DNA of 37,983 bases from Clostridiales bacterium UBA1774 (GTDB lineage: Bacteria > Bacillota > Clostridia > Oscillospirales > Oscillospiraceae). The notes beneath the pieces are model-generated. The model was not told the origin of the DNA and made no database searches. It saw nothing but the letters and a program-made list of their open reading frames with translations. Location: the NCBI GenBank assembly GCA_002314635.1, contig DCGQ01000024.1:1-37983 (forward strand). Direction: 5' to 3'. Below, piece after piece: positions 23,691 through 31,653 of this stretch; the stretch's first letter is position 1, and each line of letters begins with the position of its first letter. A program made the translations under genes and the position numbers.

Positions 23691-26600
23691 ATGTTACGGA
23701 ACATTCGGAACCACGGGGGAGACAGACTGACACGGCCGGGCAGGCGGTGTCTGGCGCTGCTGCTGTGCATGGTGCTGTGCCTTTCCCTCTGGCCCGCTGC
23801 GGTGCGGGAGGAAGCCGCCGCTGCGAATACCCCGGAAAACCTGTGTCTGCTGCGGGCGGAGACCGGCGCCAATCCCGGCGACCATGTGGTCTACTTCCAC
23901 ATTTTCTATCAGGATACCAGCGGAAAACAGCGGAACCAGTATCTGCTCCTGCAGGAAAACGCATGGGAGCAGAGTCAGGCACTGAAAAATAGCTGTATTT
24001 CCGAAGGCAGCAGCTATGACCGGAAAAAAAGCGCCATGTCTGCCTATTCCAATCTGGCGTTTACCTCTGAGACCGGCACCGGGGGCGGCGGACTGCTGCA
24101 GAGCTTTACCACCACGGACCTTCTGTTTCAGACGGAATATCCCATGGCATCGGTGATCAGTATTCATATTCTCACCGAGCACGTGCAGGGTTCCGCCTGC
24201 GAATGGACCTGCAAATCGCTGGAGCTGTATCAGGTGGATCAGATCAACGGCTACGATATGATCGGCTCCTATTCCAATCAGGCGTATCTGGACTTTGAAG
24301 GCTGCCGTCTGGCCGCGCTTACCACCGGAGGAAACCCCGTGGCCTACGGACAGCGGGCCGTAAGCAAGCTTTACACGCTGAGCCCCGAAGCCACGCAGGA
24401 GGGTTATCATCTGGACACCGCCAGAGAGACGGTGAGCAGCGGCGGTACGCAGTATTTTGTGAAGCTGGATGTGGCGGATATCAGCAATTCCGCCTTTTCC
24501 GATCTGAGACAGGATGCCACCGGCAATAAGGCGCTCTGCGATATGACGAATCTGGCGGAGCAGCTGGTGGTGGCGCTGACCTATCAGACCATCGGCGGCA
24601 GCACGGAGACCCTGTATATCCCCGCCATTTCCTCCATGCTCTGCTATCTGCTCACCGAATGGGATATGGGTTCGGCGCATCTGTTCGGTCTGGGTCAGCA
24701 GGGGGACAGCATCTTTTTCCCGGTTCGGCTGCCCAATCTGAAGGAAAGCGGCGACATCTCCGTTACCCTGTATTTCGGCTGCGACAGTGCGGCACGGCTG
24801 TGCTCACTGCCCAATGCGTCCAAGCCGGAGGAAAACTATCCCCGGGTCACGGGAATGCAGATCTACCGGAATATGCCCCTGTCCGTGGAAGAAACGGACT
24901 GCCGTGCAGCGGTCACGCTGGACGAAGCGCCGGTGTGGTACTTCACCGCCAGTACGGTGGAGGGCCTTCGGGTGGACAGCGGCAGCGGAACCTCCTTCCG
25001 GCTGGTGAATGCCGCCGGGATCGACCGGCCCCGGTACACGCCGGAGTATTCCGGCACCCGCTACCATGTGGTGATCACCACCGATGATGTGCCCAACGCA
25101 GGCACCGCCGAGGATCTGTTCCTGATTTTCAACTATGTGGACAGCTCCGGCTCTGTCTGCACCTACGGCCCGGTGAATGTGCGGAACATGGTGGAGGATT
25201 TTTACGGCGACTGGCCCACCGAACCGGATGGCGGCGCTTATGCCATCGGCGCACAGAACGGTCAGAAGCTGGAATTCCTGATCAATATTTCCAATCTGAA
25301 GAAATTCACCGGCATGACCCTGTTCATGCGGGACGGGTATGACGATTATCAGTTCTCCTCCGTGAAGGTCTACGATGTGCAGACCGTTTCCGCCCGGCAC
25401 ATTCAGGCGGTGGACGCGGACAGCATGGCGTACACCGGGGTTCGCACCGGCTGGCTCATGAGCCGTGAGATCACCTCCCGCAACTGCCTGCTGAACTACG
25501 ACCGGGTGACGCTGATCCAGCGGGACAGCGCCAAGGAGATCGAGCTGGGCGCAGGCGCTACCGAGATCAAGGAGATCGACGATGTAGACTGGGAGCAGTA
25601 CCGCTATATCATGACCTATGAGGACGCGCTGCAGAACATGGGCTACAACAAGGCCCGGGAAAGCTATGAAGTCACCGTCAAGGTGCATTCCGACGCTGAG
25701 AGCAATCTGGAAAGCGGCGACTCCGGTTCCAGCAATATGTTCTATTTCCAGCTGGTGTTTGCCAACGGGGAGACCAGCGGCTACGTGCTGGCCAACCAGC
25801 AGATCCAGACCGGCCGTTTCCGCAGCGGCAAGGAGGAGACCTTCACCATCTCCATGAACCACGATTACGGCGAGGTGGTGGCGGTTCGCATCATCCCGGA
25901 TGATACGCTGAACGAGGGCGACAGCTTTGACAAGCTGCATCTGGAATATGTGGAAGTCACCAAGCGGGATTCGGTCAGCGTCAATCCGGTGTGGCGGTTC
26001 AACATCAACGGCTGGATCGACATCGACTACCGGGACGCGGCGGCCAAGTCCACGGTACAGGGTCTGGCGGGCCGCAGCGAGGGCGAGCTTGCCCGCAGCT
26101 ACCCGGTCTCCAGCTCCAGCTACAGCGTGAACCTGCTGGCGGAGATCGAAGTGACCGATGCGCAGGACGATTACGAGGGCGCATTGTATGCCGCCGTGAC
26201 CTATCTGAACATCCGGGGCGAGACCGTCACCAAGACCGTGGATGTGGGTCGCGCCATGTACGAGTATCAGGGCAGAGAGAATGCCATTCAGGCCAATACC
26301 GGCATGGAAGTGCCCCAGACCAACGAGAATCTGACCAAATATACCTTCGATTTCACCTCCGGCGTGCGGCTGGATCCGGATACCATGCTGCGGCAGGGTG
26401 AATGCACCCGGTTCCTGCTGTCGCTGACGGAACCGGCTCAGATCGTGTCCGTCAACCTGTACAGCCATGGCGTGACCGCCTCCAGCCGGAAGTTCCGCTT
26501 CCATATCTATAAGATTCTGGACGGAACCGGTGTGGTCACACTGGACGAAAGCGGTTCCTATGTGCGGGATTACGGAGAACCGGTGCTGCTGGCCAGCGGC

Positions 26601-28736
26601 CTTTCGGATCTCTATGTGCTGCTGTCCAATCCGCTGCTCAGCAACGGCTCCGCCTCCGTGTCCGCCACCGATATCAATCTGGAGGACAACCGGATCGAGG
26701 TCAGCAAGGACAGCTACAGCTGGACCTCTCTGCTGGGCAGAGAACCGGCCTCCATGAACGATGAGCTGAATGTCTATGTCCACATGAAGCCGCTGCGTCA
26801 GGCGGGCGACCTGCCTGACACCAAAAACGGCGACGCCACCGATATCGCGCTGTACGATATGCAGATGCAGCTGGAATACAGTATGCAGGATGCAACGGGC
26901 CGCATGGTCATGGGCGGCAGAGAACTGAGCATCGGCACCATGAACAAGGATCAAACCGGCCAGATCTTCTATGCCAAGGGCATCAGCGTTTCCGGCATCA
27001 CCTCCTTGGACGGACTCAGCTTCCATGCCATCAAACGGGACAGCAACGGCAATCAGGTGGATATGGACAACTATAACTGCCTGATCCAGTATGTGGTGAT
27101 CGAGCGGGTGCGCTCCGGTGTGGTCATCGAAACCATGTATGCCGGCGGCGTTACCTACAAGAATGCCAACAGCAATTGGTCGTGGGCAGAGCTGACGCCC
27201 TCCCACAGCAGTCCGGCGGGTCTGAATGCCAAGACCACCCAGACCGTGTATCTGCAGCTCAGCGAGGATTCCCAGCCCTTTACCGTGACACGGGACAGCA
27301 GCGGCTACAGCAAATCGGATATTGCCGTTTCCATCCAGTATCACACCACCAATATGTCCGCCGCAGGCGATACCGCCATCTCCCGGAATGTGTTCCTCAG
27401 CGACCTGCTGAAGGACGGGGAAAGTCTGGAGGTGCAGCCCGGCGATGTGCTGACCTATTCCTTCGAACAGGATTGTCTGGACGGCATTTCCGGCATCAGC
27501 ATGACCATGACCGACGACACCATGGATGTGAAGCTGGTAGGCATCTGCGTCTGCACGTACAATGAGGACGGAAGCTGCTCCGGCTGCTACGGCAGAGCCG
27601 ACAGCAGCGGATTTGACCTGAGCCTGATGACCAGAACCGTCACGGTGACGGAAAACGGCGTGGTTCCCGTCACCGTACTGCTGACCACCGGTGCGGCAGA
27701 AGGCCCGGAGAATACGGCCTGCCGCGTGCCGCTGTACGCGAAATTCGTCTACGAGGACAGCGCAGGCAGCGAGCGCAGCTACAGCGTGGGGGATCTGCGG
27801 CTCTATGCGTCGGAGGGCGGCTTTGACGGCGGTGAGACCGCCAGCATCAGCCTGCTTCTGCCGGAATACGGCAAGATCCACTATCTGGCCCTGCGGCTGG
27901 AGGATTCCGATCCGGGTACGATCCAGAGCTGGAAGCTGGAAAAGGTGGTATTCCATGCCGGCGGCGGCAGCGGTACTGCCGTGAAGAACAAGCAGAACAC
28001 CGTGAATACGACCCTGTACGAGAATACCGCATTCCATGTAAACCTGTCTGACTTCATGCTGGCGGCCACCGTGACCCCCGGCGGAGAAGCGGGCGTGAAT
28101 ACCTACGGCGAGACGCTGGACTTCCTGATCCCCTCGGAGGGAACGGTGAGGGCTACACCCTGCGGCGCAAACGACTGCTTCGCGGTGGGTTCCTTCGCGG
28201 ATGTGACCGTGTCGGCGGCCAAGATCAACGGCAGCGCCGCCAAGGACTGCAGCGAGTGCCTGTTCCTGTCCTATCGGTCTGCCGCCGGCGAAAGCGAAGC
28301 GGCTTCGGATGCGGAGGGCGCGGTGCTGGAATCCTTCCTCTTTGTGGCTCCTGCCAACTATACCGACGATGTGGAGAATTATCGGATCACCATAACCTCT
28401 CAGGAGGTTTCCACCAAGACGCTGGTGATCAATGTGAAGGTGGAACCGGGGGAGAAGCCGGAGGAAGAACCGGCTCCCGTGGTGGATGACGACCCGGTGA
28501 CGAATCCGGAGGAGCGCATTGACGATGAAGCGGCGGTGAACCCGGAGGACGAAGCGGAATCGGAGGCTGCGGACGAAACTCCTGCGGACAACCCGGAGGG
28601 GGAGGAGCAGCCGGAGGAGCGCATAGAGGAAGAACCTGCGGAAAATCCGGCGGAAAAGCCGGATCCCGCGGTGGATGACGGCCCGGTATTCAACCCGGAG
28701 GAACAGTCGGAGGAATTGCCGGAAGGCGAAGCATAA
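23691..28736 (+). CDS. Giant secreted beta-rich protein with acidic tail
   Basis: The product has 1681 residues. The N-terminus has basic residues followed by CLALLLCMVLCLSLWPAAV and a likely signal-peptidase site near residue 45. The body is a series of beta-rich stretches in which similar elements recur: a Y/F-x-D-x-(S/A)-G-x strand pair, then a later stretch with V-x-(A/S)-(I/L)-x-I/L-x-(P/E)-D and a closing L-x-(L/V)-x-x-V. Examples lie near residues 45-170, 660-770 and 1335-1420. No catalytic motif was recognised. The last roughly 100 residues are a Glu/Asp/Pro-rich tail with DD-x-PV-x-NPEE written twice. No LPXTG signal, SLH repeat or C-terminal membrane helix is present. ATG 23691 is preferred (AAGGAGG with 9 bases spacing); ATG 23685 is only 3 bases from it. 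It probably acts on the outside with the secretion complex or as an adhesin. Confidence 0.82.
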   Translation: MLRNIRNHGGDRLTRPGRRCLALLLCMVLCLSLWPAAVREEAAAANTPENLCLLRAETGANPGDHVVYFHIFYQDTSGKQRNQYLLLQENAWEQSQALKNSCISEGSSYDRKKSAMSAYSNLAFTSETGTGGGGLLQSFTTTDLLFQTEYPMASVISIHILTEHVQGSACEWTCKSLELYQVDQINGYDMIGSYSNQAYLDFEGCRLAALTTGGNPVAYGQRAVSKLYTLSPEATQEGYHLDTARETVSSGGTQYFVKLDVADISNSAFSDLRQDATGNKALCDMTNLAEQLVVALTYQTIGGSTETLYIPAISSMLCYLLTEWDMGSAHLFGLGQQGDSIFFPVRLPNLKESGDISVTLYFGCDSAARLCSLPNASKPEENYPRVTGMQIYRNMPLSVEETDCRAAVTLDEAPVWYFTASTVEGLRVDSGSGTSFRLVNAAGIDRPRYTPEYSGTRYHVVITTDDVPNAGTAEDLFLIFNYVDSSGSVCTYGPVNVRNMVEDFYGDWPTEPDGGAYAIGAQNGQKLEFLINISNLKKFTGMTLFMRDGYDDYQFSSVKVYDVQTVSARHIQAVDADSMAYTGVRTGWLMSREITSRNCLLNYDRVTLIQRDSAKEIELGAGATEIKEIDDVDWEQYRYIMTYEDALQNMGYNKARESYEVTVKVHSDAESNLESGDSGSSNMFYFQLVFANGETSGYVLANQQIQTGRFRSGKEETFTISMNHDYGEVVAVRIIPDDTLNEGDSFDKLHLEYVEVTKRDSVSVNPVWRFNINGWIDIDYRDAAAKSTVQGLAGRSEGELARSYPVSSSSYSVNLLAEIEVTDAQDDYEGALYAAVTYLNIRGETVTKTVDVGRAMYEYQGRENAIQANTGMEVPQTNENLTKYTFDFTSGVRLDPDTMLRQGECTRFLLSLTEPAQIVSVNLYSHGVTASSRKFRFHIYKILDGTGVVTLDESGSYVRDYGEPVLLASGLSDLYVLLSNPLLSNGSASVSATDINLEDNRIEVSKDSYSWTSLLGREPASMNDELNVYVHMKPLRQAGDLPDTKNGDATDIALYDMQMQLEYSMQDATGRMVMGGRELSIGTMNKDQTGQIFYAKGISVSGITSLDGLSFHAIKRDSNGNQVDMDNYNCLIQYVVIERVRSGVVIETMYAGGVTYKNANSNWSWAELTPSHSSPAGLNAKTTQTVYLQLSEDSQPFTVTRDSSGYSKSDIAVSIQYHTTNMSAAGDTAISRNVFLSDLLKDGESLEVQPGDVLTYSFEQDCLDGISGISMTMTDDTMDVKLVGICVCTYNEDGSCSGCYGRADSSGFDLSLMTRTVTVTENGVVPVTVLLTTGAAEGPENTACRVPLYAKFVYEDSAGSERSYSVGDLRLYASEGGFDGGETASISLLLPEYGKIHYLALRLEDSDPGTIQSWKLEKVVFHAGGGSGTAVKNKQNTVNTTLYENTAFHVNLSDFMLAATVTPGGEAGVNTYGETLDFLIPSEGTVRATPCGANDCFAVGSFADVTVSAAKINGSAAKDCSECLFLSYRSAAGESEAASDAEGAVLESFLFVAPANYTDDVENYRITITSQEVSTKTLVINVKVEPGEKPEEEPAPVVDDDPVTNPEERIDDEAAVNPEDEAESEAADETPADNPEGEEQPEERIEEEPAENPAEKPDPAVDDGPVFNPEEQSEELPEGEA

Positions 28737-28741
28737 CGCAG

Positions 28742-28783
28742 CCGGACTCGCTCCCACGGTTTTCATTGTGGGAGCGAGTCCGG
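28742..28783 (+). other. Perfect 16-bp intergenic hairpin without U-tract
   Basis: Arms 28742-28757 and 28768-28783 are perfect complements around a 10-base loop. No T-run follows on the plus strand; the AGGAGG of the next gene begins 6 bases later (28790-28795). It may protect or process the mRNA, or cause partial termination, between the giant secreted protein gene and the next. Confidence 0.75.
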
Positions 28784-28802
28784 ATACACAGGAGGACTTG
28801 CG

Positions 28803-29978
28803 ATGAAAAAGAAAATTCCGGTCGCTGCTGCCGTGATCGTACTGCTGGCCCTGCTGGCGGTGCTGATTCTGGTGTCCGTCCGAAATTCTGCGCCCGCAGA
28901 TGGGGAGAACCCGTTTCAGTATACGGTGACGGAGGAACGCAGCGGCAGTATGACGGTGAAGCTCAGCGGCAGATTTGAGGCAAACAGCTGGCAGGCCGTC
29001 AGCAGCAGTCCCTCTGTTGCGGCGGTTGAGCTGCTGAGCAGCAGAAGGAATCAGGCATCCTTCCGGGTCACGCCGGGGAACGCGGGGTATACGGAGGTGG
29101 CCTTCCGCATGACGCCCCAGTCGGCGGAGGCGGAGGATTTCCGGCTGACCATCGTGTTTCTGGTGGATCTGGACAGGAAAATCACCGTCTGTCAGGAAGA
29201 ACAGGCGTCCGGCGAGGAACAGCGGCTGGCGGCAAATCAGGCAGTCCACAGCGGCAGCGTGGGGGACTGCAGCTATACGCTGACCGTCAGCGGCAGCCGT
29301 ATGGATGTGCTTTTGCAGACCGAAGCCGCAGAGGTATGGAAGTGCTTCTATCAGCATGGCGGCATCGTGGAGATCGGCAATCCGGTGACGACCCGGGCAG
29401 CGGCCTCCATGGATTCCGTGACCTGCTTTACCGTGGCTGCACTGGATGCAGGGCAGGAGCGGCTGTTTTTCGGCCGCAGCGGGCAGGAGGAAGCGCTGGC
29501 GGTGTCCGTCACGGTTTCGGAGGAAGGCGCGATCACGGTGGAGGACTGCGCGGCGGAGGACTTTACCCCCGTGGAAACGGAAACGGACGAGGGACGCATC
29601 GCGGCGGAGGCGCTGCTGGGGCAGCTTGCCCTGCTGGACAGCTTTGACGCACGCAGCTTCCGCACCGATACCGGTCTGGACGCAGCGGGACTGCACGAAA
29701 CGGCAGGAATGCTGCTGACCATTGACGGCGCGGATTGGTACTGCGGCATTGCACCCGGTCTGACCGCAGAGGACTGGTATGCCGTGAATGCACCGGAGGA
29801 AATGACCCGCCTTGACCGGCAGACCGGAGATACGGCGCTGATCGTGGGGCGTGTGGGAGACGGCGTGTCTGTTTGCTGGGAAGCGCAGGGCATGGCGTTC
29901 TGCCTGAACAGCCAGTCTGCCGCCGGAGCGGAGGACGCGGTTTCCGCGGCGGAGCAGGTATTGCAGACGATTTCGTGA
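28803..29978 (+). CDS. Membrane-anchored extracytoplasmic protein of unknown function
   Basis: The product has 391 residues. A single N-terminal hydrophobic segment (about 5-26: IPVAAAVIVLLALLAVLILV) follows MKKK and has no lipobox or clear cleavage site, so the protein is probably anchored with its bulk outside. The first part (30-130) is beta-rich and ends in a strand string typical of Ig-like folds (EDFRLTIVFLVDL). The C-terminal part (about 285-391) has a pattern ending in V-x-VCWEAQGMAFCLNS and a short amphipathic helix, loosely like small Gram-positive surface domains of the DUF4367 kind; this is a weak resemblance. AGGAGG lies 7 bases before ATG. It probably belongs to the same envelope-associated set as the 293- and 1681-residue proteins. 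Confidence 0.75.
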   Translation: MKKKIPVAAAVIVLLALLAVLILVSVRNSAPADGENPFQYTVTEERSGSMTVKLSGRFEANSWQAVSSSPSVAAVELLSSRRNQASFRVTPGNAGYTEVAFRMTPQSAEAEDFRLTIVFLVDLDRKITVCQEEQASGEEQRLAANQAVHSGSVGDCSYTLTVSGSRMDVLLQTEAAEVWKCFYQHGGIVEIGNPVTTRAAASMDSVTCFTVAALDAGQERLFFGRSGQEEALAVSVTVSEEGAITVEDCAAEDFTPVETETDEGRIAAEALLGQLALLDSFDARSFRTDTGLDAAGLHETAGMLLTIDGADWYCGIAPGLTAEDWYAVNAPEEMTRLDRQTGDTALIVGRVGDGVSVCWEAQGMAFCLNSQSAAGAEDAVSAAEQVLQTIS

Positions 29979-30027
29979 TTCCATAAATCTCAATGTGCCG
30001 GCGAGATCGGCGGAAAGGATGATTCAG

Positions 30028-30780
30028 ATGGCATTTTGTTCGAATTGCGGCGCTCAGCTGGACAGCAGTATGCGCTTTTGCCCGAATTGCGGACAGGCGC
30101 AGACAACGGCAGTGACCAGCTATACCGGAACCGCTTACAACGACAATCAAACCTTTACCGGTTCCATGAGATCGGACTACCGGGTGATCCTGCTGGATCT
30201 GGGAAGCTGTACCCGGATGCAGGCCAGAGCCTGCCTGCGGGAATACATCAGCTATTCTCTGTCCGAGGCCAATACGATTCTGAGTTCTCTGCCTGCGGAG
30301 GTGGCGTGCAACCTGAGCGAACAGCAGGCAAACGCCCTTGCCAGCGCCCTGACCGGCAACGGAATGCAGGTGGCGGTGTGTGATGCGGACGATTATGTGG
30401 AGCTGAATGCGGACCGATACGGCAGCACAGGGGAGCAGGACAACAGCAATGTTTGGCTGGGGATCCTTGCCGTGCTGGGTACGCTGGGCATTGCCAACCG
30501 GGTTTCCCGCATTTCCCGCTGGAACCGTCCCTACGTGAGCCGTCAGGTGTTCGGCAGCAGGCGTGTTCGTCCCCTGCCTCCGCCGCCCCGGTACATCCGC
30601 CCGGCACAGGGCGGCATCGGCAGACATACTGCGCCCCCTCCGGCGATGCGGGGCAATCCTCCCGCAGCCGTCCGTCCCGGCAGACCCGGCATGGGCGGCG
30701 GCAGCCGCGGCTCGGGCAGCGGCCGCCCCGGCGGCATGGGCAGACCAGGCGGCGGCCCCGGTCGTCCCGGCGGCAGATAA
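30028..30780 (+). CDS. Zinc-ribbon / L7-L12-CTD-like / membrane protein with Arg-Gly-Pro tail
   Basis: The product has 250 residues from ATG 30028; GAAAGG lies 9 bases upstream, whereas the in-frame GTG at 29995 has no good ribosome site. Four parts can be seen. (1) A zinc ribbon with CSNC and CPNC (C4, C7, C18, C21). (2) Residues 49-118, which follow the C-terminal domain of ribosomal protein L7/L12 almost position by position: a VILL strand, a helix ending in LREYI, SLSEANTILSSLP for L7/L12 LKEAKDLVESAP, a second helix, and a closing MQVAV strand. (3) A short hydrophobic segment (about 141-157). (4) A tail (175-250) of Arg, Gly and Pro. It is not a ribosomal protein. As the last gene of the operon, ended by a strong terminator, it may be a membrane-associated accessory factor; function unknown. 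Confidence 0.8.
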   Translation: MAFCSNCGAQLDSSMRFCPNCGQAQTTAVTSYTGTAYNDNQTFTGSMRSDYRVILLDLGSCTRMQARACLREYISYSLSEANTILSSLPAEVACNLSEQQANALASALTGNGMQVAVCDADDYVELNADRYGSTGEQDNSNVWLGILAVLGTLGIANRVSRISRWNRPYVSRQVFGSRRVRPLPPPPRYIRPAQGGIGRHTAPPPAMRGNPPAAVRPGRPGMGGGSRGSGSGRPGGMGRPGGGPGRPGGR

Positions 30781-30790
30781 TCAAGTATAA

Positions 30791-30823
30791 AAAAGCAGAA
30801 CAGGCGGCGCCTGTTCTGCTTTT
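30791..30823. terminator. Bidirectional terminator closing the T4SS-like operon
   Basis: Perfect 15-bp arms (30791-30805 and 30809-30823) enclose a 3-base loop. The stem starts with AAAA and ends with TTTT, so it works on both strands. It ends the ten-gene + operon and the convergent methyltransferase gene. Confidence 0.93.
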
Positions 30824-30824
30824 A

Positions 30825-31535
30825 TCAAACCGTATTGTCACTGCGGCGGATGACGAAGATTCCCAGCTCCCGTGTCTTGGGGAGGTAATAGGGATAATCC
30901 GTGCGTCCGGTGGATTGGAGGGATCGCTCCAGATACCGGTCCAGCTCCTCGGAGCCGGTGGGCATGGCGTAAGCCTGTATGAAAAGCCTCGCGTCCTCCA
31001 TGCTTTCAAAGGGCTGTCCAAACTCGATGGCGGCTTCCCGCAGGGTGTAGCGGATGCCGCGGCTGTTCAGATACCCGGCGATCCCGGCTATGTCGGTGCA
31101 TTTTTCAATGCGCCGGTTTTCCGGGCCGAAGTTCCCGGCACGGTTCCGCCGGGTGACCAGCAGCAAAGTCTGCTCCGCCTTTTCATAGTACCGATCAAAA
31201 GCGTCCGCGCCGCCGTGGTACAGGGCCATCACCGCGTCCCAGTGCCCGTCCAGAGTCGTCCCATCGGCATGGACCGCGTGCAGGTTGGAAATGCCCCGGC
31301 TTTCTGCCTGCCTGCGGACGGCAGCGGCGGCTTCCGGGTCGATATCCACACAGGTGATCTCCTGAAAATGGGGCGCAAGCTCAAAATCAATCAGTGCGCA
31401 GCCGCAGCCCATGTCGCACAGCGTTCCGCCCGACGGCAGATATTCCAGCAGCAGAGCGGCAAGGCTCCGGTTGTAGCCGGTGTATTCAGAGGCGCTGCGG
31501 AACCAGCGAACCGACTGTTCATTCCATACGATCAT
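30825..31535 (-). CDS. Class I SAM-dependent methyltransferase
   Basis: The product is a 236-residue soluble protein. Motif I is present as GGTLCDMGCGCALIDFELAP (about 46-65), where D-x-G-x-G-x binds S-adenosylmethionine. It is followed by the acidic motif II VDIDPEA and a motif near HADGTTLDGHWDAV typical of Rossmann-fold methyltransferases. Arrangement and length fit small-molecule or unassigned methyltransferases; the substrate cannot be inferred. An AAGGGAG ribosome site lies about 10 bases before the ATG. The gene has its own promoter and shares a terminator with the convergent operon. Nothing ties it functionally to the T4SS-like genes. Confidence 0.85.
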   Translation of the reverse strand: MIVWNEQSVRWFRSASEYTGYNRSLAALLLEYLPSGGTLCDMGCGCALIDFELAPHFQEITCVDIDPEAAAAVRRQAESRGISNLHAVHADGTTLDGHWDAVMALYHGGADAFDRYYEKAEQTLLLVTRRNRAGNFGPENRRIEKCTDIAGIAGYLNSRGIRYTLREAAIEFGQPFESMEDARLFIQAYAMPTGSEELDRYLERSLQSTGRTDYPYYLPKTRELGIFVIRRSDNTV

Positions 31536-31574
31536 CCCGTCAGAACTCCCTTATGAACGAAAAATGACCCTATT

Positions 31575-31603
31575 ATTCTACAGAAAAAACAATCTTCTGT
31601 CAA
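31575..31603 (-). promoter_or_regulatory. Promoter of the methyltransferase gene
   Basis: On the minus strand a perfect TTGACA (31603-31598) and TAGAAT (31580-31575) are separated by 17 bases, about 40 bases upstream of the ATG. Confidence 0.85.
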
Positions 31604-31609
31604 GAATAT

Positions 31610-31645
31610 CACGCCGCATTCCCCGAATCCGGGGAATGCGGCGTG
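31610..31645 (-). terminator. Terminator after the EAL gene
   Basis: Perfect 16-bp arms (31610-31625 and 31630-31645) surround an AATC loop, 8 bases beyond the EAL stop. The following minus-strand sequence GATATTCTTG is only moderately T-rich. The hairpin sits immediately before the methyltransferase promoter. Confidence 0.75.
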
Positions 31646-31653
31646 AGTGACAA

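Noticed and set aside
7037..30780. Standard integrative conjugative element
   Set aside because: No relaxase, integrase, replication gene, oriT or att repeat is visible in the window. It is kept only as the alternative to the protein-export idea.
30028..30780. Ribosomal protein L7/L12 or paralogue
   Set aside because: Only the C-terminal domain fold is shared. The zinc ribbon, membrane segment and Arg-Gly-Pro tail exclude a ribosomal role.
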